Source: Halovenus sp. (GTDB lineage Archaea > Halobacteriota > Halobacteria > Halobacteriales > Haloarculaceae). From it: a stretch of 12,070 nucleotides of DNA. The notes beneath the pieces are model-generated. The model was not told the origin of the DNA. It searched no databases and was given only the letters and a program-made list of their open reading frames with translations. The stretch is taken from the NCBI GenBank assembly GCA_028275145.1, contig JAQCNG010000162.1:1-12070 (forward strand), read 5' to 3'. The position numbers were made by a program, and so were the translations under genes. Below, one piece after another: positions 1 to 6,497 of this stretch. Positions within the stretch are counted from its first letter, which is position 1; the number at the start of each line of letters is the position of its first letter.

Positions 1-568
1 CCGCGAGCGTCGGTGCGTCGCGCCCGCCGATGACCAGCGACCCGACGAACACCGAGAGTCGGTCGACCAGTCCGTCCTCGAACAGCGAGTAGATGAGTTC
101 GCCCCCGCCCTCGACCATCACCTGCCCGATACCGCGTTCGTCGAGTGCATCGAGCGCGGTCGGCAGGTCCACCCGGCGCTCGCCCGCCCGCACGACTGTC
201 GCTCCTGCCGACTCCAGTTGTGTGGCCCGCTCGGCCGGCGCGTCCGCGCTCGCGAGCAGGACCGTCTCGGCGTCGCCGGCGAGCACCCGCGCGTCGGTCG
301 GTGTTCTGAGTCGCGAGTCGGCGACGACACGGACCGGGTCGGCGGGGTCACCCCGCTCTCGCCGCTCGGTCCGGCGCTGTTCGCCGTCGAGCGTGAGCGA
401 GGGGTCGTCGGCCAGCACCGTGCCGACGCCGACCATCACCGCATCGCTGCCGGCACGCAGTGCGTCCACACGGTCGAAATCACCGGGACCGCTTATCACT
501 ATCTGCTCGCGCTCGCGCGAGGAGAGTTTCCCGTCTGCGCTCATTGCGGCGTTCACGACAATCTCCAT
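1..568 (-). CDS. arfC: 2,5-diamino-6-(ribosylamino)-4(3H)-pyrimidinone 5'-phosphate reductase, partial (C-terminus beyond window)
   Basis: My reverse-strand translation from the ATG at 568 stays open to the window edge (189 codons). It begins MEIVVNAAMSADGKLSSRER, the N-terminus of the RibD C-terminal/dihydrofolate-reductase-like fold. Further family marks are VDALRAGSDAVMVGVGTVLADDPSLT (residues about 39-64, where the pyrimidine nucleotide and NADPH bind) and MVEGGGELI (about 151-159), the glycine-rich cofactor loop. From family knowledge, the archaeal enzyme reduces the ribosylamino side chain to ribitylamino with NADPH, the second step from GTP toward riboflavin and the F420 chromophore, in the cytoplasm. 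The archaeal full length is roughly 215-230 residues, so about 30-40 residues are missing on the left. It is transcribed divergently from the ribosomal cluster, so it is a neighbour and not an operon member. A RibD-type reductase of other specificity is the main alternative. Confidence 0.85.
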   Translation of the reverse strand, partial: MEIVVNAAMSADGKLSSREREQIVISGPGDFDRVDALRAGSDAVMVGVGTVLADDPSLTLDGEQRRTERRERGDPADPVRVVADSRLRTPTDARVLAGDAETVLLASADAPAERATQLESAGATVVRAGERRVDLPTALDALDERGIGQVMVEGGGELIYSLFEDGLVDRLSVFVGSLVIGGRDAPTLA

Positions 569-600
569 ACCGCCGCTACAGTGTCGGCCCACTAGTTGGT

Positions 601-615
601 TCGGATTTCGAACGT
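601..615 (-). promoter_or_regulatory. possible TATA region for the divergent arfC gene
   Basis: Read on the minus strand, the stretch contains TTCGAAAT, an AT-rich patch about 35-45 bases upstream of the ATG at 568. A start site some 25 bases downstream would leave a leader of about 10-15 bases. The match to a haloarchaeal TATA box is weak, and this is inferred from spacing and base composition only. Confidence 0.25.
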
Positions 616-629
616 CCGTGGAAACAGCA

Positions 630-641
630 GATTCAAACCCG
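630..641 (+). promoter_or_regulatory. weak TATA-like element for the small membrane protein gene
   Basis: GATTCAAACC lies about 25-30 bases before the ATG at 661, the distance expected if the transcript is leaderless and starts at or near the ATG. The TTCAAA core is only a partial match to haloarchaeal TATA boxes. Low confidence. Confidence 0.3.
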
Positions 642-660
642 ACGGGTGTCAAGGCCTGCC

Positions 661-819
661 ATGCTCGTCGGCATCCTCGGTTTCCTCTGGGAACTGCTCA
701 AACTTCCGGTCAGACTCGTCATGCTCCCGTTCGAGATTCTGTCGTTTATCATCAGTGTTATCATCTATGGGAGTATCCTGCTCGTCCTGGGTGCGCTCGT
801 GTTCCTGTTCGTGCTGTGA
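661..819 (+). CDS. small hydrophobic membrane protein, 52 aa, unknown function
   Basis: This is an ATG-to-TGA frame of 52 residues starting MLVGILGFLWELLKLPVRLV. I do not recognise a family with a known function. The protein is almost entirely hydrophobic with few charged residues (Glu11, Lys14, Arg18, Glu25). It has an N-terminal segment that could be an amphipathic or short membrane helix (about 1-24), and a second clear membrane helix runs from about 27 to the C-terminus (ILSFIISVIIYGSILLVLG and onward). There is no signal-peptidase site, Cys or His motif. A longer in-frame reading exists upstream but crosses the divergent promoter gap and is Arg-rich, so this ATG is preferred. No good ribosome-binding site precedes it, as expected for a leaderless haloarchaeal transcript. 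Its composition differs sharply from the acidic ribosomal proteins next door, which supports a real coding sequence. Function is unknown. Confidence 0.6.
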   Translation: MLVGILGFLWELLKLPVRLVMLPFEILSFIISVIIYGSILLVLGALVFLFVL

Positions 820-861
820 GTTGGCCAGATGCTACCGCCCCCGGCACGAGGGCATCGAGTC

Positions 862-910
862 GTCCGGCGACACCGGGGTGTGGGGGTTCGGCCTCCCACG
901 AGCGCCGGAT
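862..910. repeat. nested inverted repeat (possible branched hairpin) between the small ORF and the ribosomal operon promoter
   Basis: The outer arms TCCGGCG (863-869) and CGCCGGA (903-909) are perfectly complementary over 7 bp, with an extra G-T pair at 862/910. Inside, ACAC (870-873) can pair with GTGT (878-881). Alternatively, GTGGGGG (880-886) can pair with CCTCCCAC (892-899), with one G-T pair and a TTCGGC-like loop. The inner two compete for bases 880-881. No T-run follows, so it is not a classical terminator. It could be a 3'-UTR structure of the small gene or a DNA cruciform. The GC richness of the genome makes short repeats common, so function is uncertain. Confidence 0.45.
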
Positions 911-954
911 AGCCTCGCTGTGTCGCGGTTGAGCCTCTTACGGGGCGTGGCAGG

Positions 955-973
955 CAGTCACACCACAGTCACA
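955..973 (+). repeat. direct repeat CAGTCACA x2, 11-bp period, just upstream of the operon TATA box
   Basis: CAGTCACA occurs at 955-962 and again at 966-973, so the copies start 11 bp apart, about one helical turn. The second copy ends 7 bases before the TATA-like box at 981. The core ACAGTC recurs at 1013-1018, near the expected transcription start, and at 1049-1054 in the first codons of the methyltransferase gene. Position and phasing fit an operator or activator site, but no binding protein is known to me and chance cannot be excluded. Confidence 0.35.
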
Positions 974-990
974 AAGCGGGTACTTTTTAA
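974..990 (+). promoter_or_regulatory. promoter of the S10/spc ribosomal operon (TATA-like box TACTTTTTAA)
   Basis: TACTTTTTAA at 981-990 is the most AT-rich run in this GC-rich window and resembles the haloarchaeal TATA box, with AAAGCGGG just before it as a possible BRE. Transcription would start about 25 bases downstream, near 1010-1017, giving a leader of roughly 30-35 bases before the ATG at 1046. No Shine-Dalgarno sequence is evident in that leader. No comparable box is visible later in the window, so this promoter probably serves the whole operon. Confidence 0.65.
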
Positions 991-1045
991 TGCTGGCTGA
1001 GTGAATTCCGGCACAGTCTAGTGGCGCGACGCGGAAGCGTTCGGC

Positions 1046-1897
1046 ATGACAGTCAGCGTGCTCGTGCCGTCGTCGCTCGCCCGGGAAGCCGCCAAGCGGG
1101 AGGCAACCCGGAAACTGGGATACGTGGCCCGGGCGGCCACAGTGTTCGGTGTGGACCGTCTCACGGTCTACCCGGACCCCGGTGGCGAGAGCCGACACGA
1201 CGACGGGTTCGTCGAAACCGTGCTGCGGTACGCCGCAACGCCACCCTATCTCCGAAAGGAGGTGTGGGGCAAGCGGGGCGAACTGGAGTACGCGGGCGTG
1301 ATGCCACCGCTCCGCGTGCGTTCACAGACCGGCTCCGGACCGGAGCGTTCGGGGTCGTCAAGACAGGGAATCGTGACCGAGGTCGGAGCTGATGGCCGCG
1401 TTCGGGTCAATTGCGGACTGCAACACCCGGTCTCACTCCCGGTGCCGCCCGCGATGGCGACGCCGTCGGAGCGAGAGCGTGTCACCGTCAGCATCTCTTC
1501 GCGAGAGCCGGTCCGGGCGAAGCTTATCGACGAAGCCCCACCGGGCTACGCCGTCGACGCCGCGGACCTTGATGGAGCGCTCGCGCGCGAGGACGCCGGG
1601 CTGACCATCGCGTCCTCGCGGCACGGCGAGCGCCTGCGGCCGGGTCGCCTCGACGACCTCGCGGCGGCGTGCCGTGAGGTCGCCGACAGCGACGGCCGAC
1701 CCTCGTACACGGTCGCGTTCGGAGCCCCCGAGCGTGGCCTGCCGGCAATCCGTGGACTCGACCCGGAGGCCGTCCGGGCGGGTTCGTGCGGAGCGTTCGA
1801 CCGCTGGGTCAACACGGTTCCACAGCAGGGCAGCGAGGTGGTGCGAACGGAGGAGGCAATGTTCGCGACGCTCGCCTGCCTGAACCTGATGGAGTGA
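1046..1897 (+). CDS. SPOUT-class RNA methyltransferase (COG2106 / Methyltrn_RNA_3 family), 283 aa
   Basis: The N-terminus TVSVLVPSSL with GYVARAATVFGVDRLTVY (about 25-42) is typical of the COG2106 family (Pfam Methyltrn_RNA_3), found in archaea and as SPOUT1 in eukaryotes. Residues about 85-165 look like the inserted OB-like beta domain (GIVTEVGADGRVRVNCG, 108-124). The C-terminal half shows GAPERGL (226-232) and the trefoil-knot signature NTVPQQGSEVVRTEE (256-270), which binds S-adenosylmethionine in this superfamily. Family members are annotated as putative RNA uridine-N3 methyltransferases. The exact substrate here is unknown, and rRNA is plausible from the context. The ATG at 1046 gives the family N-terminus. 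It is the first gene of the operon and ends 4 bases before uL3, its usual neighbour in haloarchaea. Family assignment is firm; the substrate is inference. Confidence 0.88.
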   Translation: MTVSVLVPSSLAREAAKREATRKLGYVARAATVFGVDRLTVYPDPGGESRHDDGFVETVLRYAATPPYLRKEVWGKRGELEYAGVMPPLRVRSQTGSGPERSGSSRQGIVTEVGADGRVRVNCGLQHPVSLPVPPAMATPSERERVTVSISSREPVRAKLIDEAPPGYAVDAADLDGALAREDAGLTIASSRHGERLRPGRLDDLAAACREVADSDGRPSYTVAFGAPERGLPAIRGLDPEAVRAGSCGAFDRWVNTVPQQGSEVVRTEEAMFATLACLNLME

Positions 1898-1901
1898 AAC
1901 A

Positions 1902-2909
1902 ATGCCACAACCAGAACGACCACGCAAAGGCTCGATGGGCTTCAGCCCGCGGAGCCGCGCGTCCGACGAGACGCCACGATTCGGCAGCTGGCCAGACGAC
2001 GGCGGCCAGCCCGCGCCACAGGGGTCGGCCGGCTACAAGGCCGGAATGACCCACGTGACGATGATAAACGACCAGCCGGAGTCGCCCCGCGAGGGGATGG
2101 AGGAGACTGTGCCGGTCACTGTCGTCGAGACGCCACCGGTCCGCGTGGTTGCGATTCGAGCCTACGAGGAGACGCCGTACGGGAAGCGACCGCTGACGGA
2201 GGTCTGGACCGACGAGTTCCAGCCGGAGCTCGAACGGGTGCTCGACCTGCCCGCGGAGCCCGACGGGGTCCCAGAGGAACAGCTACACAGCGCACTCGAG
2301 TCGGGTGACCTGGCGGACGTGCACGCGATCACGCACACCGTCCCGGGTGACCTCGACGGGGTGCCGAAGAAACGGCCGGACGTGATGGAGAACCGCATCG
2401 GCGGCGGTTCGCTGGGCGACCGTGTCGAGCGCGGCATCGCGCTGTTGAACGCCGGCGAGTACAGTATGAACGAGGTGTTCCGCGCCGGCGAGTACGCCGA
2501 CGTCGCGGGGATCACGACAGGAAAGGGAACCCAGGGCCCCGTGAAGCGCTGGGGCGTTCAAAAGCGGAAGGGCAAACACGCCCGCCAGGGCTGGCGGCGC
2601 CGTATCGGCAATCTCGGCCCGTGGAACCCCTCGCGCGTGCGCTCGACAGTGCCCCAGCAGGGACAGACGGGCTACCACCAGCGAACCGAACTCAACAAGC
2701 GCCTGCTCGATATCGCCGACGACGGACTCACCGTCGACGGTGGTCTCATCGAGTACGGCGACGTGTCGGGTTCGTACACGCTGGTGAAGGGGTCGGTGCC
2801 CGGGCCGAAACAGCGGCTCGTGCGCCTGCGCCCCGCGGTGCGTCCAAACGACCAGCCGCGTCTCGACCCCGAGGTGCGGTACGTCTCGACGGAGTCGAGC
2901 CAGGGGTAA
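1902..2909 (+). CDS. rpl3: 50S ribosomal protein uL3 (L3), 335 aa
   Basis: A full-length archaeal/eukaryotic-type L3, starting MPQPERPRKGSMGFSPRSRA. Conserved blocks include GYKAGMTHVTMI (44-55), GITTGKGTQGPVKRWGVQ (203-220) and KRKGKHARQGWRRRIGNLGP (221-240). L3 binds 23S rRNA early in assembly and sends a loop to the peptidyl transferase centre. The central basic extension at about 210-262 carries the tryptophan-finger region and His226. That histidine aligns, by my reading, with the His methylated in eukaryotic L3; whether it is modified here is unknown. The length is as expected for haloarchaea (about 335-340). GGAG at 1891-1894 overlaps the end of the methyltransferase gene and sits 7 bases before the ATG, a likely ribosome-binding site. 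uL4 follows after 3 bases. Confidence 0.97.
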   Translation: MPQPERPRKGSMGFSPRSRASDETPRFGSWPDDGGQPAPQGSAGYKAGMTHVTMINDQPESPREGMEETVPVTVVETPPVRVVAIRAYEETPYGKRPLTEVWTDEFQPELERVLDLPAEPDGVPEEQLHSALESGDLADVHAITHTVPGDLDGVPKKRPDVMENRIGGGSLGDRVERGIALLNAGEYSMNEVFRAGEYADVAGITTGKGTQGPVKRWGVQKRKGKHARQGWRRRIGNLGPWNPSRVRSTVPQQGQTGYHQRTELNKRLLDIADDGLTVDGGLIEYGDVSGSYTLVKGSVPGPKQRLVRLRPAVRPNDQPRLDPEVRYVSTESSQG

Positions 2910-2912
2910 ACA

Positions 2913-3656
2913 ATGCAGGCCACAGTACACACACTCGACGGCGAGGACGACGGGGAGCAGACGCTGCCCGACGTGTTCGAGACGCCGTTCCGGCCGGACC
3001 TCATCCGGCGGGCGGTTGTCGCGGCACAGGCAAACAGGAAACAGGACTACGGTGCCGACGAGTACGCCGGGTTGCGAACGCCGGCGGAGTCGTTCGGGAG
3101 CGGCCGCGGGCAGGCCCACGTCCCCCGCGAGGGTGGACAGGCACGACGTGTCCCCCAGACGGTCGGGGGTCGCCCGGCACACCCGCCCAAAACCGAGAAG
3201 GACCGCTCGGTGGACATAAACGACAAGGAGCGCCGCAAGGCAATTCGGTCGGCTATCGCGGCGACTGCCGACGCCGAACTGGTCGCCGAGCGCGGCCACG
3301 AGTTCGACGACGACCTGGAACTCCCGCTGGTGGTCACAGACGAGTTCGAGGAACTCGAAAAGACACAGGCGGTCGTGGAGACGCTGTCGGCGCTGGGTGT
3401 CCACGCGGACATCGAGCGGGCAGACGACCCGACGGTGCGAGCCGGCCAGGGAACGACCCGCGGCCGGAAGTACCGGCGACCGACCTCGATTCTGTTCGTG
3501 ACGAGCGAGGAGCCGTCGCGGGCCGCGCGCAATCTCGCGGGCGCGGACGTGACGACAGCACAGGAGATAAACGCGGAGGCGCTCGCGCCGGGGACCCACC
3601 CCGGTCGACTGACCGTCTGGACGGAATCAGCACTCGCGGAGATGAGCGACCAATGA
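2913..3656 (+). CDS. rpl4: 50S ribosomal protein uL4 (L4, archaeal L1e type), 247 aa
   Basis: Starts MQATVHTLDGEDDGEQTLPD and has the L4 core with the haloarchaeal pattern FRPDLIRRAVVAAQANRKQD (26-45). It continues into the long Gly/Arg/Pro-rich loop at about 46-100 (SFGSGRGQAHVPREGGQ at 60-76), which in known ribosome structures lines the peptide exit tunnel beside L22. The C-terminal half has the Rossmann-like fold strands PLVVTDEFEEL (138-148) and RRPTSILFVTSEEP (188-201). The length matches haloarchaeal relatives (about 246-250). In bacteria L4 represses its own operon; there is no evidence in this sequence either way for that here. The last bases overlap the uL23 start (ATGA at 3653-3656). 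Confidence 0.97.
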   Translation: MQATVHTLDGEDDGEQTLPDVFETPFRPDLIRRAVVAAQANRKQDYGADEYAGLRTPAESFGSGRGQAHVPREGGQARRVPQTVGGRPAHPPKTEKDRSVDINDKERRKAIRSAIAATADAELVAERGHEFDDDLELPLVVTDEFEELEKTQAVVETLSALGVHADIERADDPTVRAGQGTTRGRKYRRPTSILFVTSEEPSRAARNLAGADVTTAQEINAEALAPGTHPGRLTVWTESALAEMSDQ

Positions 3657-3907
3657 CCGAACACATAAAGTACCCACGCGTCACCGAGAAGACAGTCGAC
3701 AAGATGGACTTCCAGAACAAGCTGGTGTTCATCTGTCACTCCGACTCCCGAAAGGGTGACATCGCCGGGGAGATCGAGCAGCGCTACGACGTGACAGTCG
3801 AGGGTGTCACGGCGATGGTGACCCCGCGGGGCGAGAAAAAGGCGGAGGTACAGCTCTCTGACGACCACGACGCACAGGAGATCGCCTCCCGAATCGGGGT
3901 GTTCTGA
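3653..3907 (+). CDS. rpl23: 50S ribosomal protein uL23 (L23), 84 aa
   Basis: The 84-residue product has the usual archaeal L23 length. It contains YPRVTEKTVDKMDFQNKLVF (7-26), the conserved start of the fold, and a C-terminal strand KKAEVQLSDDHDAQEIASRI (62-81). L23 sits at the tunnel exit of the large subunit and is the docking point for SRP and the Sec translocon. The start at 3653 overlaps the uL4 stop by 4 bases (ATGA), indicating translational coupling. The frame is open far upstream, but that part is an Arg-rich shadow of uL4, so this ATG is the start. uL2 follows 2 bases after the stop. Confidence 0.96.
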   Translation: MTEHIKYPRVTEKTVDKMDFQNKLVFICHSDSRKGDIAGEIEQRYDVTVEGVTAMVTPRGEKKAEVQLSDDHDAQEIASRIGVF

Positions 3908-3909
3908 CG

Positions 3910-4677
3910 ATGGGACGACGCATTCGCGGCCAGCGGCGTGGCCGGGGCGGGTCGACGTTCCGCGCGCCCTCACACCGCTACAAGGCAGAACTGTCCCACC
4001 GGACCGTCGAGGACGGCGACGTGGTCCGCGGCGAGGTTGTCGGTATCGAGCACGACCCCGCCCGGAGTTCGCCGGTCGCGGCCGTCGAGTTCGAGGACGG
4101 CGAGGGACACGGCCCCTCGGAGAACCGGACTGCGTCCGGTGGCGGCGACCAGCGCCTCGTGCTCGCGCCGGAGGGCATCGCGGTCGGTGACGAGATCCAG
4201 GTTGGTGTCTCGGCGAGCATCGAGCAGGGCAACACGCTCCCGCTGGCGGAGATTCCGGAGGGGGTGCCGGTCTGTAACGTTGAGGCAAACGCGGGCGACG
4301 GCGGCAAGTTCGCCCGCGCGTCGGGCGTGAGCGCGACGCTGCTGGCCCACGAGCGGACGGCGACAGTCGTCCAGTTGCCCTCGGGTGAGATGAAGCGACT
4401 CTCCCCGGACTGTCGGGCGACAATCGGAGTCGTCGCCGGCGGTGGGCGGACGGACAAGCCGATGGTGAAGGCAGGAAACAAACATCACAAGGCAAAGGCA
4501 CGCGGGATGGTCTGGCCCCGGGTGCGTGGCGTCGCGATGAACGCCGTCGACCACCCGTTCGGTGGCGGCGGCCGCCAGCACCCCGGTCGGCCAAAGAGCA
4601 TCTCCCGGGACGCGGCCCCGGGTCGCAAGGTCGGTGACATCGCATCACGCCGGACCGGCAGAGGTGGCGACCAATGA
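3910..4677 (+). CDS. rpl2: 50S ribosomal protein uL2 (L2) with a 15-residue internal insertion, 255 aa
   Basis: L2 is a primary 23S rRNA binder needed for subunit association and peptidyl transferase assembly. The N-terminus [20 protein letters not shown] and the blocks [19 protein letters not shown] (107-125), [18 protein letters not shown] (131-148), [13 protein letters not shown] (187-199) and [18 protein letters not shown] (209-226) are all canonical. The VDHP histidine (His214) corresponds to the conserved one near the catalytic centre. The protein is about 15 residues longer than the 240-residue haloarchaeal form I remember. The extra piece, [15 protein letters not shown] and neighbours (about 65-79), lies between FEDG and RLVLAPEG, in the OB-fold-like N-terminal domain. 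It is in frame, Gly/Ser-rich and probably a surface loop. The stop overlaps the uS19 start. Confidence 0.97.
   Translation: MGRRIRGQRRGRGGSTFRAPSHRYKAELSHRTVEDGDVVRGEVVGIEHDPARSSPVAAVEFEDGEGHGPSENRTASGGGDQRLVLAPEGIAVGDEIQVGVSASIEQGNTLPLAEIPEGVPVCNVEANAGDGGKFARASGVSATLLAHERTATVVQLPSGEMKRLSPDCRATIGVVAGGGRTDKPMVKAGNKHHKAKARGMVWPRVRGVAMNAVDHPFGGGGRQHPGRPKSISRDAAPGRKVGDIASRRTGRGGDQ
4124..4140. repeat. perfect inverted repeat inside the uL2 insertion
   Basis: ACCGGAC-TGC-GTCCGGT: 7-bp perfectly complementary arms with a 3-base loop, lying wholly within the codons of the uL2-specific insertion (about 4102-4146). In mRNA it would form a strong short hairpin. It may be a remnant of how the insertion arose, or simply chance in GC-rich DNA. 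Confidence 0.6.
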
Positions 4678-5099
4678 GTTCCGACGAGTACCAGATCGGC
4701 CACGAGGGTGAGTTCACCTACCGTGGCCACACGCTCGAGGAGTTGCAGGCAATGGAGCGAGACGAGGTTGCGGAACTGCTTCCCGCGCGACAGCGGCGAA
4801 CAATCGAACGCGGTCTGTCCGTCCAGCAGGAGAAACTGCTCTCCGAGGCCCGCGAGGCCGGCGAGGAGGAGACGGCAAACGACCCCATCCGGACACATCT
4901 CCGGGACATGCCGATTCTGCCGGCGATGGTCGGGGTCACCTTCGCGGTCCACAACGGACAGGGCTTCGAGCGCGTGAACGTCGAACCGGAGATGCTTGGC
5001 CACTACCTCGGCGAGTTCCAGTTGACACGCCGGTCGGTCGAGCACGGACAGGCCGGCATCGGCGCAACACGCTCCTCGAAGTTCGTACCACTAAAGTAA
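4674..5099 (+). CDS. rps19: 30S ribosomal protein uS19 (S19), 141 aa
   Basis: Archaeal-type S19 of the expected length (about 140). The N-terminal half is the archaeal extension ([20 protein letters not shown], 14-33). The core begins near [19 protein letters not shown] (69-87) and contains [20 protein letters not shown] (92-111), ending with [20 protein letters not shown] (112-131) and SSKFVPLK, the tail that reaches the decoding area in the subunit head. S19 pairs with S13 at the head and contacts the large subunit through bridge B1. The start overlaps the uL2 stop by 4 bases (ATGA), and AGGTGG at 4662-4667 can serve as a ribosome-binding site. uL22 begins 2 bases after the stop. Confidence 0.97.
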   Translation: MSSDEYQIGHEGEFTYRGHTLEELQAMERDEVAELLPARQRRTIERGLSVQQEKLLSEAREAGEEETANDPIRTHLRDMPILPAMVGVTFAVHNGQGFERVNVEPEMLGHYLGEFQLTRRSVEHGQAGIGATRSSKFVPLK

Positions 5100-5101
5100 C
5101 A

Positions 5102-5566
5102 ATGGGAATCAGCTACTCAGTCGACGCCGACCCGGAGACGAGCGCGCGAGCGATGCTCCGGGAGCGGCGTATCAGTCTCAAGCACAGCAAGGCCATCGCC
5201 CGCGAGATAAAGGGCGAGCGCGCCGGCGACGCCGTCGAGTATCTCGAGCGGGTCCGCGAGGAGGAACAGTCGGTTCCGATGCGCCAGCACAACGCTGGGG
5301 CGGGCCACCGCGACGATATCGACGGCTGGGACGCCGGCGGCTACCCCGAGAAGGCCGCCGGTGAGTTTCTCGACCTGCTCGAGAACGTCATCGGCAACGC
5401 CGACCACCAGGGGTTCGAGGGCCGTCAGATGGAGATTATGCACGTCGCGCCACACAAGGTCGGCGAGCGTCCCGGGCGCAAACCCCGCGCGATGGGGCGT
5501 GCCTCGGAGTGGAACACCCCCGAGGTCGACGTGGAGATAATCCTGGAGGAGGTAACAGATGGCTGA
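5102..5566 (+). CDS. rpl22: 50S ribosomal protein uL22 (L22), 154 aa
   Basis: Archaeal L22 (L17 of eukaryotes), beginning MGISYSVDADPETSARAMLR, with SLKHSKAIAREIKGER (25-40) and a long loop PMRQHNAGAGHRDDIDGWDA (59-78) typical of the archaeal form. The C-terminal block GRQMEIMHVAPHKVGERPGR (108-127) carries the beta-hairpin that lines the exit tunnel opposite uL4. The length of 154 is normal for haloarchaea. No Shine-Dalgarno sequence precedes the ATG (CTAAAGTAACA), so initiation probably depends on termination of uS19 two bases upstream. The last 8 bases overlap uS3. Confidence 0.96.
   Translation: MGISYSVDADPETSARAMLRERRISLKHSKAIAREIKGERAGDAVEYLERVREEEQSVPMRQHNAGAGHRDDIDGWDAGGYPEKAAGEFLDLLENVIGNADHQGFEGRQMEIMHVAPHKVGERPGRKPRAMGRASEWNTPEVDVEIILEEVTDG
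5545..5553 (+). promoter_or_regulatory. ribosome-binding site of uS3 inside uL22
   Basis: GGAGGAGGT lies 5 bases before the uS3 ATG at 5559 and inside the last codons of uL22. It fixes the uS3 start and explains how uS3 can start while overlapping uL22 by 8 bases. Confidence 0.7.
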
Positions 5567-6497
5567 CGAACAGCAGTTCATCGAGAACGGCCTCCAGCGC
5601 ACCCAGATCGACGAGTTCTTCCAGGACGAACTCGGCCGCGCCGGCTACGGCGGCATGCAGATCGCGAAGACGCCGATGGGCACACAGATCGTGCTCAAAG
5701 CCGAAAAGCCCGGCATGGTCATCGGGAAGGGCGGCAAGAACATCCGGAAGATAACCACCACACTGGAACAGGAGTTCGACCTGGAGGACCCGCAGGTGGA
5801 TGTCCAGGAGGTCGACGAACCGGACCTGAACGCCCGTATCGTCGCGGACAGGTTGGCGAACGCCCTGGAGCGTGGCTGGTACTTCCGGAAGGCCGGCCAC
5901 ACCACCATCGACCGCATCATGGAGTCCGGTGCGCTCGGTGCCGAGATTGTTCTCTCGGGGAAGGTCACGGGCGCACGCTCGCGTGTGGAGAAGTTCAACC
6001 GCGGGTACATCAAGCACAACGGCGAACCCGCGGAGGAGATCGTCGACAGCGGCGTTGCGACCGCGGTGATGAAACTCGGCATCATCGGCGTGCGCGTGAA
6101 GATAATCCCGCCGGGGGCCGAACTGCCCGACGACTTCGAGGTCGAGCGCGGCGTCGAGGTGGAGGCGTACGTCCCCGCCGACGAGGGCGTCGAGGAACTC
6201 CTGGAGGGCGAACCCGAGAACGGTGACGCGCCGGTCGTGGGCGGCCCGCCGGAGGACGAGAGCGCCGAGACCGTCCCTGCCGAGGAGGTGGACGTCGACG
6301 TCGACTCCGACGAGGAGGTGGTCGAGGAAGTCGTGGAGGCGGGCGACGCCTTCGACGATGGTGAGGAACCGGTCGAGGATGTCGAGGAGGAACTCGAGGA
6401 CCTCGAAACCGCAGTCGAGGAGGACCTCGACGAGGAGACAGAACAGGAAGCCGAGGAGTTGCTCGACGAGATGGAGGAGACGGAGGGTGACAGATGA
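5559..6497 (+). CDS. rps3: 30S ribosomal protein uS3 (S3) with long acidic C-terminal tail, 312 aa
   Basis: The folded part spans residues 1 to about 200. It has an archaeal N-terminus, a type II KH domain with the GxxG loop at Gly56-Gly59 (VIGKGGKNIRK, 54-64), then the S3 C-terminal domain with GARSRVEKFNRGYIKHNGEP (138-157) and MKLGIIGVRVKIIPPGAELP (171-190). S3 forms the mRNA entry side of the small subunit with S4 and S5 and acts in mRNA unwinding. Residues about 200-312 form an unusually long Glu/Asp tail with almost no basic residues, probably disordered. Haloarchaeal S3 proteins do carry such tails (total about 300), so the tail is expected in kind, though generous in length. It is coupled to uL22 (8-base overlap) and uL29 (ATGA). 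Confidence 0.97.
   Translation: MADEQQFIENGLQRTQIDEFFQDELGRAGYGGMQIAKTPMGTQIVLKAEKPGMVIGKGGKNIRKITTTLEQEFDLEDPQVDVQEVDEPDLNARIVADRLANALERGWYFRKAGHTTIDRIMESGALGAEIVLSGKVTGARSRVEKFNRGYIKHNGEPAEEIVDSGVATAVMKLGIIGVRVKIIPPGAELPDDFEVERGVEVEAYVPADEGVEELLEGEPENGDAPVVGGPPEDESAETVPAEEVDVDVDSDEEVVEEVVEAGDAFDDGEEPVEDVEEELEDLETAVEEDLDEETEQEAEELLDEMEETEGDR

Noticed and set aside
93..932. Plus-strand open frames over the arfC region and small ORF
   Set aside because: The minus-strand translation gives a clear reductase; the plus-strand frames are Ser/Arg-rich shadows.
911..950. Possible terminator after the small membrane protein gene
   Set aside because: No T-rich stretch follows the inverted repeat; CTCTTAC at 935-941 is too weak to call.
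1810..2665. The peptide VPQQG present in both the methyltransferase (about 1818) and uL3 (about 2649)
   Set aside because: Each belongs to a separate conserved family motif and the surrounding residues and DNA differ, so it is coincidence and not a repeat.
2621..3652. Possible long N-terminal extension of uL23 in the same frame
   Set aside because: The upstream part is an out-of-frame reading of uL3 and uL4, Arg/Gly-rich; the family start MTEHIKYPRVTEKT is at the ATGA junction at 3653.
3047..4717. A 556-codon open frame on the minus strand across uL4, uL23, uL2 and uS19
   Set aside because: Same codon-shadow effect. Low-complexity Arg/Pro/Ser translation, and it spans several proven genes and their junctions.
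6150..6490. GAGGAGG-rich repeats in the end of uS3 as a possible tandem repeat or cluster of ribosome-binding sites
   Set aside because: They encode the Glu/Asp tail in the uS3 frame; the periodicity is simply that of GAG and GAC codons.
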